Below are positions 26,214 through 34,183 of a DNA stretch of 64,000 nucleotides, piece after piece. Numbering within the stretch: the first letter of the stretch is position 1; the number at the start of each line of letters is the position of its first letter. The stretch lies in NCBI RefSeq assembly GCF_000717875.1, contig NZ_JOCT01000021.1:1-64000 (forward strand), given 5' to 3'. The translations under genes were made by a program, and so were the position numbers. This DNA comes from Streptomyces sp. NRRL S-455 (GTDB lineage: Bacteria; Actinomycetota; Actinomycetes; Streptomycetales; Streptomycetaceae). A model generated the notes under the pieces. The model was given only the letters and a program-made list of their open reading frames with translations. It was not told where the DNA came from and did no database searches.

Positions 26214-26909
26214 GTGACCAAACAGTACCGGGCCGTCCGGACCCGTCTCGCGCTGATCCGGTCGGCGGCCGAGCAGTTCGAGGCACGGGGATACGTCCGG
26301 GCCAGCCTGGCGGAGATCAGTGCGGGAGCCGGCGTCAGCGTCGGCGCGCTGCACTTCCACTTCGCGAACAAGGCCGCCGTGGCGGAGGCCGTCGAGCAGG
26401 CCGCCGCTCGCGCCCTGCGCGCAGCCGCGGCCCGGGGCCGTGATGGCGACGGGTGCGCCCTGCAGCGCCTCGTGGACGCCACCCACCAGGTCGGCCGGCT
26501 GCTGCGCGCCGACACCGTGGTGCGAGCGGGGCTGCGGCTCAACACCGAGGCGGCCGCCGGGCGGGGCCGGGACCTGCGCCGGGAGTGGCGGGAGTGCGTG
26601 CACGAGCTGCTGGCCGAGGCGGAGCACAGGGGCGAACTCGCCGCCGGGGTGGCGCCGTACCGCGTCGTCGCCGTCGTCCTCGCCGCCACGACCGGCATCG
26701 AGGTGCTGGCCCGGGACGACCACGGCTGGCTCGGGCGCCATGCGCTGACCGACCTGTGGCGCATGCTCCTTCCGTGCGTGGCGGAACCGCGTGTGGCCGA
26801 CTCCCTGGACCCGGCCGGGAGCCTGCCGCGCCTCGGGGAGCATGACGCCGACGTGCGCGCGGACGGGACGCCGGGCGAAGCCGGCCGGGCGGGGCTCGCG
26901 CTGCGGTAG
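26214..26909 (+). CDS. TetR-family regulator, ArpA-like pseudo-receptor candidate
   Basis: 231 aa. The N-terminal HTH (about 5-50) follows the butyrolactone-receptor pattern, RTRLALIRSAAEQFEARGY, GVSVGALHFHFANKAAVAEAV, but departs from the strict TKGALYFHFxSKEEL motif. The ligand domain is Arg/Ala-rich and diverged. In such loci a second, diverged copy often does not bind the hormone itself and acts as a downstream or antibiotic-responsive repressor; that role is inferred. GTG at 26214 follows AGGGGAG. The last 30 residues are a charged tail of unclear value. Confidence 0.82.
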   Translation: MTKQYRAVRTRLALIRSAAEQFEARGYVRASLAEISAGAGVSVGALHFHFANKAAVAEAVEQAAARALRAAAARGRDGDGCALQRLVDATHQVGRLLRADTVVRAGLRLNTEAAAGRGRDLRREWRECVHELLAEAEHRGELAAGVAPYRVVAVVLAATTGIEVLARDDHGWLGRHALTDLWRMLLPCVAEPRVADSLDPAGSLPRLGEHDADVRADGTPGEAGRAGLALR

Positions 26910-26971
26910 CGGGGTCGCGCCACCTGGCCGGCTTCGGCTCACGCCGGCGCCGACAGCGGCTGAACGGTCGT

Positions 26972-26995
26972 CAAAACAAACCGGATGCCAAGTTT
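26972..26995. promoter_or_regulatory. Degenerate ARE-like site upstream of P450
   Basis: The left half CAAAACAAACC fits the receptor-operator half-site in all but its first base; the right half keeps only the GTTT end. It lies about 70 bp before the P450 start, in locally AT-rich DNA. Binding by either TetR-like protein is possible, not shown. Confidence 0.35.
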
Positions 26996-27062
26996 TTCGA
27001 GTTTTCGCGTCGTGCGCATCGCACGATGGTGTCCCAGCCCCTGGACCAAGGAGCGATGAGTC

Positions 27063-28403
27063 GTGGCACAGCAGGCATGCCCCTTCCTGACGATCGACCC
27101 GTCCGGCCAGGACCTGTACGGAGAGATATCCCGGATCCGCGACCAGGGTCCCGCCGTGGAGATCGAACTCCCCGGTGGGGTACGGGCGTGGTGGATCAAC
27201 GGCCTGGAGCTCAACAAGCGGCTCCTGGCCGGCCCCGAGACGAGCAAGGACGCCTTCCAGCACTGGCCGGCCTGGATCAACGGGGACATCTCCCGCACCT
27301 GGCCGCTCGCGATCTGGGTCTCCGTGCGCAACATGGTCACCGCCTACGGCCCGGACCACAGCCGGCTGCGCAAGCCGATGGCCGCCGCCTTCACCAAACG
27401 CCGCGTCGACGCGCTCCTCCCCCGCGTCCAGGAGATCGTCGACCGGGCTCTGGACGGCCTGGAGCGGGTCCCCGCGGGTGAAGTCGTCGACCTGCGGGCC
27501 GCGTTCGCCGCCCCGGTGCCGCACGAGGTGGTGTGCGAACTCTTCGGTGTACCGCGTGGCGAGGACGGTCCGCGCGGGGCGCTCTACCGCATCATCAACC
27601 GCTTCTTCGACACGGCGATATCCCTGGAGGACGCCCAGGCCAACGCGGTCGAGCTGTACGGCACGCTGACCGCGTTCCTTCAGGACAAGCGCGAGCACCC
27701 GGCCGATGACCTGACGACGGCTCTCATCGCCGTCCGTGACGAAGGCGCCCTCAGTGAACAGGAGTTGATGGACAACCTGATCCTGCTGCTCACCGCCGGC
27801 TTCGAGACCACCGTCAATCTCATCGACAACACGGTGCACAGCCTGCTCGCCCACCCCGACCAGCTGGAACTCGTCCGCTCGGGGCAGGTGACCTGGGAGG
27901 ACGCCATCGAGGAGTCGCTGCGTTTCGAGGCGCCCGGCGCCATGTCGGGCCTGCGCTACGCCGTGGAGGACATCGAGATCGAGCCGGGTCTGACCATCCC
28001 GAAGGGCGACCCGGTCGTGGTCTCCTTCGCCGGCGCCGGACGCGACCCCGAGCGGCACGGCCCGGACGCCGAACGGTTCGACGTCACCCGCACCACCAGC
28101 CGCGACCACGTCTCTTTCGGCCACGGCGTCCACCACTGCCTGGGCCGGCCGCTGGCCATGGCCGAGGCGACGGCGGCCCTCACGTCCCTGTTCGACCGTT
28201 TCCCGCGGCTGGCCCTTGCCGATCCGTCCCGGCCTCCGAAGCGGCTGCGGTCCATCATCTCGACGGGGCACCAGGAGCTGCCCGTGCTGCTGCACGGACG
28301 GGACCCGGGCCCCGTGCCGGGGCCTCGCCCGGGGGAGGCGGAGGCGATCAGGAAACTCGCCGGTCCCGGAGGAACGAGCGGTACCACGGGGCCGCGCGGG
28401 TGA
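27063..28403 (+). CDS. Cytochrome P450 (CYP107/105-like)
   Basis: 446 aa soluble monooxygenase. I-helix LLTAGFETTVNLI (oxygen-binding Thr), ExxR as EESLR, and the heme loop SFGHGVHHCLGRPLA with heme ligand Cys359. Likely oxidises an acyl or butenolide intermediate of the signalling molecule made by the convergent AfsA/reductase genes, as P450s do in avenolide and SRB-type butenolide pathways; the substrate is inferred. GTG at 27063 after AAGGAGCG. Its last 56 bp overlap the 3' end of the convergent reductase gene. No ferredoxin is adjacent. Confidence 0.92.
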   Translation: MAQQACPFLTIDPSGQDLYGEISRIRDQGPAVEIELPGGVRAWWINGLELNKRLLAGPETSKDAFQHWPAWINGDISRTWPLAIWVSVRNMVTAYGPDHSRLRKPMAAAFTKRRVDALLPRVQEIVDRALDGLERVPAGEVVDLRAAFAAPVPHEVVCELFGVPRGEDGPRGALYRIINRFFDTAISLEDAQANAVELYGTLTAFLQDKREHPADDLTTALIAVRDEGALSEQELMDNLILLLTAGFETTVNLIDNTVHSLLAHPDQLELVRSGQVTWEDAIEESLRFEAPGAMSGLRYAVEDIEIEPGLTIPKGDPVVVSFAGAGRDPERHGPDAERFDVTRTTSRDHVSFGHGVHHCLGRPLAMAEATAALTSLFDRFPRLALADPSRPPKRLRSIISTGHQELPVLLHGRDPGPVPGPRPGEAEAIRKLAGPGGTSGTTGPRG

Positions 28404-29280
28404 ATGCGGCGGCGAATCCCTCACCGGGTGAGCAGTCGAGGTCCTTCCAGAAGGCGTGGTCCGCGAACCAGTGGTCGACGGTGAGGATGCCGAGGTGATG
28501 CAGGGCGAGCGGATTTCCGGCGGCCCGGTCCAGGGCGGTGGCGACATCCACCGTCGCACCGCCGCCGGGCGCCTCGACCTGGGTACACACGGCTTCGATC
28601 AGGTCCGCGGCCGGCACCGGATCGGGGTGGTTGACGTGGTGCACACCGCTGTCGTGGGCCGGCGACAGGGCCGCGGCGACCACGGCACGCGCCAGGGTGT
28701 CGACGTCGATCATCGACTGGAGCGCCTCGCAGCCGGTCAGGGTCGCCGACAGCTCGCGCAGCAGGTGCGCCAGTCCGGGGACGACCCAGCGGTCGCCCTC
28801 GCCGTACACGAGGTGCGGGCGCAGCACCAGGCCGCCGGCGTCGAGGACGTGCCGTTCGGCGGTGGCCCGGCTGCGGCTGGTGGCCGACGCGGGCGCGATC
28901 GGCACTTCCCCGGGGAGTACGCCCCGGAAGGGGCCCCGGCCGTACACCGCGGCCGTGCTGACGTACACGATCCGGCGCACCCCGGCGCGCACGGCCTCGT
29001 CGACCAGGGCACGGGTGCCCAGGTCGTTGACGGCTTCGGCGGTCCCGGTATCGCCGCCGATCCGTGTGGCGCAGTGCACCAGGACGTCGGTGCCCGCGCA
29101 CACTCCGCGCAGGGAGGACGGGTGGAGGAGGTCGCCGTGGACGAGTTCGCCGGGGCCCGCTTCCGGCCGCGCCCGGCGGGAGAGGTGCCGTACCCGGACG
29201 TCCGGCCGTTCCGCGGCGATGGCGGCGACGCGACTGCCGACGAAGCCGCTCCCGCCCGTGACCAGGAAGTCGACCGTCAC
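28348..29280 (-). CDS. NAD(P)-dependent epimerase/dehydratase-like reductase
   Basis: 310 aa extended short-chain dehydrogenase. Nucleotide motif FLVTGGSGFVGSR at the N terminus; YVSTAAVYG precedes the active site, but the usual YxxxK is replaced around SATSRSRATAERHVL, so the Tyr is not evident and catalysis may differ. GTG at 29280 overlaps the afsA stop (GTGA), giving tight coupling. In other loci a reductase partnered with AfsA reduces the keto or butenolide intermediate. The 3' end overlaps the P450 gene tail to tail. Confidence 0.85.
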   Translation of the reverse strand: MTVDFLVTGGSGFVGSRVAAIAAERPDVRVRHLSRRARPEAGPGELVHGDLLHPSSLRGVCAGTDVLVHCATRIGGDTGTAEAVNDLGTRALVDEAVRAGVRRIVYVSTAAVYGRGPFRGVLPGEVPIAPASATSRSRATAERHVLDAGGLVLRPHLVYGEGDRWVVPGLAHLLRELSATLTGCEALQSMIDVDTLARAVVAAALSPAHDSGVHHVNHPDPVPAADLIEAVCTQVEAPGGGATVDVATALDRAAGNPLALHHLGILTVDHWFADHAFWKDLDCSPGEGFAAAFTRAAPWYRSFLRDRRVS

Positions 29281-30335
29281 GGCAGCGACCGTATTCGGGC
29301 CGGCTGTGCGCAGGTCAGTGTGGCGTCGAAGACGGACTCGCCGTCCTGCCGGCCGGAGACCCGCACGGTGACCTCCCCGGGGTCCCCGTCGCGCACGTCG
29401 GTCTCGATCCAGCAGGGGCTGTCCAGTTCGGCGTAGCGGGCGAAGGTGGCCGTCATCTCGCGGGGCAGGAACGGGTGCCGGCCGGACGCGGCGGTCGCGG
29501 CCTGGCGGGCCGCCTCGAACAGGACCATGCCGGGCACGTGGTCGTTGGGCCGGGGGAAGAGGACCGGGTGACCGGTGTCGACGCGCAGCCGCCAGACGCC
29601 CGGGCGGTCGGCGGGGGCGAGGACGACGTCCTCGGCGCGAGCGCGGCCGGCGACCCGGGGGGATATGCCCCGCAGCAGCGGCACCGGGGTGCCCAGAGCG
29701 GCCAGCTGCCGGGCCCGCAGGCGGCGGTAGGCGAGCGGGGAGGTGCAGCCGGTGCTGCCCGTGCCGCGTGCGACGAAGCGTCCTGCCCGGCGGAACTCCA
29801 TGGTGGTCCGCATGCTGTGCAGGCCGCGACCGCGGCGGCGGATCTCGGAGCACACGACGTCGATCTCGACCGGTTCGTCGGCTTCCGCCAGCAGGAGCGC
29901 GGACGGTTCGGTGGAGACGGTCAGGTCGTACATGACGAAGTGGGTGTCGGCCGGCGCGCCGAACTCGGCGTGCGCGAGCACCATCGAGGCCTGCCGTAAC
30001 GTTTCGCCCACCATCATCGGGTCCTGGTGGTGGTCGTCCACGGGGCTGAAGAAGTGGTGGGTGGCCGGCCAGTGAGCGGTGAAACGGAAGCGGGTGTCGG
30101 AGATTCGCCTCCAGCGGGTGGGGAAGACGTCCGTCTCGTTGGTGCGGTGGGCGAGTTCTTTGGTGACCGAAGTGGATTCCGCTCCGGTGACCGGGACGGA
30201 TCCGGGGGGTTCGGTGGGTGGGACGACCGCGGGTTGTGGCGCGTTCTCGACGGCCGCGACAGTTCTGTTTGCCGGACGGGCCCCGTGTCCGGTCTGATCG
30301 TCAGCGGGCGCGCGCAAAGGACCTGACTGCGGCAT
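29277..30335 (-). CDS. afsA: AfsA-family gamma-butyrolactone/butenolide synthase
   Basis: 352 aa. AfsA enzymes condense a beta-ketoacyl-ACP with dihydroxyacetone phosphate, the first committed step of A-factor-type hormones. Two hotdog-like repeats are visible: HRTNETDVFPTRWRR and HHFFSPVDDHHQDPMMVGET in the first, NDHVPGMVLFEAARQAA in the second. About 50 disordered residues precede the first. Start taken at ATG 30335 with GGGGG upstream; a TTG at 30347 is possible. Divergent from the receptor gene across a 161-bp gap holding the autoregulatory element. Low spacing and the GTGA overlap couple it to the reductase. Confidence 0.94.
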   Translation of the reverse strand: MPQSGPLRAPADDQTGHGARPANRTVAAVENAPQPAVVPPTEPPGSVPVTGAESTSVTKELAHRTNETDVFPTRWRRISDTRFRFTAHWPATHHFFSPVDDHHQDPMMVGETLRQASMVLAHAEFGAPADTHFVMYDLTVSTEPSALLLAEADEPVEIDVVCSEIRRRGRGLHSMRTTMEFRRAGRFVARGTGSTGCTSPLAYRRLRARQLAALGTPVPLLRGISPRVAGRARAEDVVLAPADRPGVWRLRVDTGHPVLFPRPNDHVPGMVLFEAARQAATAASGRHPFLPREMTATFARYAELDSPCWIETDVRDGDPGEVTVRVSGRQDGESVFDATLTCAQPARIRSLP

Positions 30336-30382
30336 GAGAACCCCCAAGGATCGACTGCCTGGCCTAGATCAGCATTTGACTA

Positions 30383-30406
30383 AGATACGAACTAGCCGGT
30401 TTTTTT
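30383..30406. promoter_or_regulatory. Autoregulatory element (ARE) for butyrolactone receptor
   Basis: This 24-bp site matches every defined position of the published ARE consensus ANAWACNNACYNNNCGGTNTKTTT (left half AGATACGAACT, right half CCGGTTTTTTT). It lies between divergent afsA and receptor genes in unusually AT-rich DNA, so one bound dimer could repress both. Match seen directly; binding is inferred from the family. Confidence 0.85.
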
Positions 30407-30496
30407 CAAAGGGCGAGCCGCACCGCTGGGACGGGCTCCCGCGCCCCCGCTGCACAGCGATTTCACAGGGATCGACGGAGATTCAGGAGGCATGCG

Positions 30497-31222
30497 ATGG
30501 CGCGACAGGAGCGCGCGATCCGCACCCGGCGGACCATCCTGGAGGCGGCCGCGGCCGTCTTCGACGAACGCGGCTACACCTCGGCGACCATCGGGGAGAT
30601 CCTGGACCGGGCGGGGGTCACCAAGGGCGCGCTGTACTTCCATTTCGGCTCCAAGGAGGAGCTCGCGGTGGGGGTGTTCGAGGAACAGCTCGCGATCGCG
30701 CTCCCGCCGCAGTCCAGCAAGCTCCAGGAACTCGTCGACTCCGGGCTGGTGCTGGCCCGGCGGCTGCGGTCCGAACCGCTGGTGCGGGCCAGTGTGGGCC
30801 TCGCCCTGGACCAGGGGGCCATGGACCTCGACCGTATGGCGGCCTTCGGCATGTGGTTCGACCAGAACGTGCAGCGGCTGGCCGAGGCGAAGGCACAGGG
30901 CGAACTGCTGCCGCACGTCGACGTGGCGGAGACGGCGGAACTGCTGGTCGGTAGTTTCTCGGGCGTGCAGCTGCTGTCCCAGCTGCGCTGCCAGCGGCAG
31001 GACCTGGAGCGCCGTGCCGTCGTTCTGTTCGAACACTTCCTGCCGAGTATCGCCGTCCCCGCGGTGCTGGCCCGCCTCGACATCTCGGTGGAGCGGGCCG
31101 AGCGGGTGCTGGCGGAGGTGCGGGTCCGGACGGCGGGCGTGCCGGCGCAGGCTTCGCCGGGGGCGGTGCAGGCTTCGTCGGGGGCGGTGTCGGCCTCGCC
31201 CGGGGCGGTGCAGGCTTCGTAG
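30497..31222 (+). CDS. Gamma-butyrolactone receptor, ArpA/ScbR type (TetR family)
   Basis: 241 aa repressor that leaves DNA on binding a hormone. N-terminal HTH RAIRTRRTILEAAAAVFDERGY and VTKGALYFHFGSKEEL are the hallmark of true receptors; the ligand domain contains the conserved Trp in GMWFDQNVQRL that contacts the hormone. ATG at 30497 with AGGAGG six bases upstream. The C terminus is a tandem ASxGAVQAS repeat. Adjacent to its likely operator and to afsA, forming a complete signal/receptor pair. Confidence 0.93.
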   Translation: MARQERAIRTRRTILEAAAAVFDERGYTSATIGEILDRAGVTKGALYFHFGSKEELAVGVFEEQLAIALPPQSSKLQELVDSGLVLARRLRSEPLVRASVGLALDQGAMDLDRMAAFGMWFDQNVQRLAEAKAQGELLPHVDVAETAELLVGSFSGVQLLSQLRCQRQDLERRAVVLFEHFLPSIAVPAVLARLDISVERAERVLAEVRVRTAGVPAQASPGAVQASSGAVSASPGAVQAS

Positions 31223-31244
31223 CCGACGCCGGTGACCGGGGTGG

Positions 31245-31271
31245 TTGTCCACAGCCGTGGAGTTGTCCACA
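31245..31271 (+). promoter_or_regulatory. Pair of direct DnaA boxes
   Basis: TTGTCCACA occurs twice in the same direction at 31245-31253 and 31263-31271, 18 bp start to start, in the gap before the DUF2252 gene. Exact matches to the Streptomyces DnaA box. Confidence 0.7.
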
Positions 31272-31349
31272 GGGTCTGACGCGTTCGCGCCGCCGGTTGT
31301 ACGGTCGACACGAGTTGATGTTCGTGCGCGTGCGGGGGAGGCGGTCGAT

Positions 31350-32783
31350 ATGACCAAGGATGGAGCAGAGGCCGGAACCAGGACGGAGGACGGGGTTCCG
31401 CGTCGGCTGCCCCGGGTGCGGGGCTTCGCCGAGTGGCCGGCCGAGGGATCGCCCAGGGAGGAGGGCAAGGCCCTGCGCAAGCGCGTCCCGCGCAGCGCAC
31501 ACGCCACGCTCGATCTGGACGCGTCCCGGCCCGGCGCGGTCGACGCGGTGGAGGAGTCGAGCCGCGGCCGGCTGCCCGAACTCACCCCGCTCCGGGTGGG
31601 CCGCATGGCCGCCACACCGTTCGCCTTCCTGCGCGGCGCCGCGGGCCTCATGGCGTACGACCTGGCACGCACCCCCATGACCCGGATCCGGGCGCAGATC
31701 TGCGGTGACGCGCACGCGGCCAACTTCGGCCTGTACGGCGACGCGCGCGGCGGCCTCGTCATCGATCTGAACGACTTCGACGAGACGGTGCTCGGCCCCT
31801 GGGAGTGGGACCTCAAGCGCCTCACGACGTCCCTGGTGCTCGCGGGCCGTGCGGCGGGCGCCGACGAGGACCGGTGCCGCAAGGCGGCCTACGACGCGGT
31901 GGGGGCCTACCGGCGCACCATGCGGCTGCTGGCGAAGCTCCCGGTGCTGGACGCGTGGAACGCCATCGCGGACGAGGAGCTCGTCTCCCACACGGACGCC
32001 CATGATCTGCTCGGCACGCTGGAGCGGGTCTCCGAGAAGGCACGCCACAACACCAGCGGCCGTTTCGCGGCCAAGTCGACGCAGCCCACGGAGGACGGCG
32101 GGCGGCGCTTCGTCGACGCCCCGCCGGTGCTGCGGCGCGTCCCGGACGCGGAGGCCGCGGCGGTGGCGGCGTCCCTCGAGGAGTACGTCGGCACACTGCC
32201 GGAGGACCGCCTGCCGCTCCTCGCCCGGCACGCGGTGCACGACGTGGCGTTCCGCGTCGTCGGCACCGGCAGCGTCGGCACCCGGTCCTACGTCGTCCTG
32301 CTGCTGGACCACCGGGGTGAGCCACTGGTGCTGCAGGTGAAGGAGGCGCGGGCGTCGGCACTGGTGCCGCATCTGGTGACCGCCGGTTTCGAGGCGTCGG
32401 CGGCCGAGCACGAGGGCCGGCGTGTGGTGCGGGGCCAGAAGCGGATGCAGGTCGTCAGCGACACGCTGCTGGGCTGGACGACGGTCGACGGGCGCCCCTT
32501 CCAGGTCCGCCAGTTCCGCAACCGCAAGGGCAGCGTCGACCCGGCCGCCCTGGCGGCCGACCAGATGGACGACTACGGCCGGATGACCGGCGCGTTGCTG
32601 GCCCGCGCCCATTCCCACAGCGTCGACCCGCGGCTGATCGCGGGGTACTGCGGCAAGAGCGAGGAACTGGACGAGGCGATGGCGGCGTTCGCCGTAGCCT
32701 ACGCGGATCGGACCGAGGCGGATCATTCTGACCTGGTGACGGCGGTTCGGGAGGGCCGGATCGCGGCGGAGACGGGCGTATGA
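31350..32783 (+). CDS. DUF2252 family protein
   Basis: 477 aa cytoplasmic protein with a protein-kinase/aminoglycoside-phosphotransferase-like fold. Catalytic-loop-like ICGDAHAANFGLYG and metal-binding-like IDLNDFDETVLGPWEWDLKR are conserved, which suggests phosphotransfer or nucleotide binding, but substrate is unknown. ATG at 31350 follows GGGGGAGGCG. Two DnaA boxes lie just upstream. It marks the return to conserved core genes after the signalling locus. Confidence 0.88.
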   Translation: MTKDGAEAGTRTEDGVPRRLPRVRGFAEWPAEGSPREEGKALRKRVPRSAHATLDLDASRPGAVDAVEESSRGRLPELTPLRVGRMAATPFAFLRGAAGLMAYDLARTPMTRIRAQICGDAHAANFGLYGDARGGLVIDLNDFDETVLGPWEWDLKRLTTSLVLAGRAAGADEDRCRKAAYDAVGAYRRTMRLLAKLPVLDAWNAIADEELVSHTDAHDLLGTLERVSEKARHNTSGRFAAKSTQPTEDGGRRFVDAPPVLRRVPDAEAAAVAASLEEYVGTLPEDRLPLLARHAVHDVAFRVVGTGSVGTRSYVVLLLDHRGEPLVLQVKEARASALVPHLVTAGFEASAAEHEGRRVVRGQKRMQVVSDTLLGWTTVDGRPFQVRQFRNRKGSVDPAALAADQMDDYGRMTGALLARAHSHSVDPRLIAGYCGKSEELDEAMAAFAVAYADRTEADHSDLVTAVREGRIAAETGV

Positions 32784-32907
32784 CGCAGCCGCGGGCAGTC
32801 GGAGAGCCCGGGGAGTGAATGCCGGGAGCTTGGGGGAGGCACGCCGCGGCGGCGGGCTGCGCAACGCCCCGCCCAGGACGCTCCCGGCCGTGGCCTAGGC
32901 TGGTCGG

Positions 32908-33744
32908 GTGACGATCCCGGAACCTGAAGAGGGCGGCGGCGCCGGTCCCGAAGAGGACGCCCCGCGTCCCGAGGCACGGCTCGAGCGGGCCGTACGGGCC
33001 GCCGAACAGGCCCTGATCGAGTACGAGATCGCCGTGGAGACCTTCCGCGTCGAGGTCGAGAACTTCTCCCGGCTGCACGAACAGAAACTCGGCCCGCTGT
33101 ACGCCCGCCTCGAGGAGCTGGACGCCCGGATCCTGGAGGCGAGGGCCGCCCGCAGCGGCGACCCCGAGGACCGGCGCCGGGCCGAAGAGGCCCGGGCCCG
33201 CCTCGCACCGATCCCCGGCGTCGAGGAACTGCTGCACGGCTGGATGGACGACAACGGCCTGTTCCCGGAGGCCGTGTCGATGCTCACGGACCAGGCGGTC
33301 CGGCCGCCGCAGCGGGTCCGCCCCAGCGAGGAGGCCCGCAAGCTCTACCGCGACCTCGCCCGCAAGGCCCACCCGGACCTGGCCCAGGAGGAGACCGAAC
33401 GAGCGCGGCGCGAGGAGTTCATCACCCGGGTGAACGCCGCCTACGCCCGGGGTGACGAGGCGGAGCTGCGCGAGCTCGCCGAGGAGTGGGCCAAGGGACC
33501 CGAGCTGAAGCGGGTCCCGAGCCGCGCCGAGGAGCTCTACGCCCGGCTCGAATGGCTCGCCCAGCGCAAGGAGCTGCTCGCCCTGCTCGCCAAGGAGCTG
33601 GAGGAGAGCGCCATCGGCCACATGCTCCAGCTGGCCCCGGACGACCCGGACGGTCTCCTGGAGCAGATCGGGCAGCAGCTGCTCACCCAGGTCACGGAAC
33701 GGGAGACGGAGCTGGCCGAGCTGCTCGGCGAGGCCGGGGGCTGA
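32908..33744 (+). CDS. J-domain-like coiled-coil protein
   Basis: 278 aa cytoplasmic protein. N-terminal coiled coil at about 20-90, middle Pro-poor helical part, then a J-like segment ARKLYRDLARKAHPDL with the HPD tripeptide, followed by FITRVNAAYARGDEAEL, as in DnaJ helix III. The C terminus is again helical. It may act as a co-chaperone recruiting DnaK, but the surrounding domain is not a standard DnaJ. GTG at 32908. Confidence 0.8.
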   Translation: MTIPEPEEGGGAGPEEDAPRPEARLERAVRAAEQALIEYEIAVETFRVEVENFSRLHEQKLGPLYARLEELDARILEARAARSGDPEDRRRAEEARARLAPIPGVEELLHGWMDDNGLFPEAVSMLTDQAVRPPQRVRPSEEARKLYRDLARKAHPDLAQEETERARREEFITRVNAAYARGDEAELRELAEEWAKGPELKRVPSRAEELYARLEWLAQRKELLALLAKELEESAIGHMLQLAPDDPDGLLEQIGQQLLTQVTERETELAELLGEAGG

Positions 33745-33791
33745 GCCGTGCCCCGGCCGTCCCCCTGGCCGTTTCGGGTAGCGTCGGACGC

Positions 33792-34139
33792 ATGAGTTTC
33801 GGAGCTGGTGTGCCCACGGTCGCGGTCGCGGACCTCAAGGACGGTGACTTCCTGCTGGACGTCCGCGAGGACGACGAGTGGAAGGCCGGTCACGCCGAAG
33901 GGGCACTGCACATTCCCATCAGCGAGTTCGTCGCCCGCTACGGCGAGCTGACCGAGGCCGCCCCGCAGGACGGCCGGATTCACGTCATCTGCCGCTCCGG
34001 CGGCCGTTCCGCCCAGGTCACGATGTACCTGGCCCAGCAGGGCATCGACGCCGTGAACGTCGACGGCGGCATGCAGGTGTGGGAGGCGGCGGGCCGTCCC
34101 GTGGTGAAGGACGACGGGCAGCAGGGGTTCGTCCTCTAG
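33792..34139 (+). CDS. Rhodanese-like sulfurtransferase domain protein
   Basis: 115 aa single-domain rhodanese. Active-site loop CRSGGRS with persulfide-forming Cys67; LLDVREDDEWKAGHAEGALHIP is the CH2A-type motif. Soluble. The donor and acceptor are unknown. ATG at 33792, 48 bp after the J-domain-like gene, probably co-transcribed. Confidence 0.9.
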   Translation: MSFGAGVPTVAVADLKDGDFLLDVREDDEWKAGHAEGALHIPISEFVARYGELTEAAPQDGRIHVICRSGGRSAQVTMYLAQQGIDAVNVDGGMQVWEAAGRPVVKDDGQQGFVL

Positions 34140-34183
34140 GCCCGGCAGGGTTCAGCGGGATTCAGCGCCCCCACGCGGGGCGT

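Noticed and set aside
25923..28559. 878-codon leftward open frame
   Set aside because: Antisense across the response regulator, TetR and P450 genes; those have clear motifs.
20877..31222. Antibiotic biosynthetic cluster
   Set aside because: No PKS, NRPS, terpene or similar core enzyme and no SARP activator; only hormone synthesis, regulation and transport genes are present.
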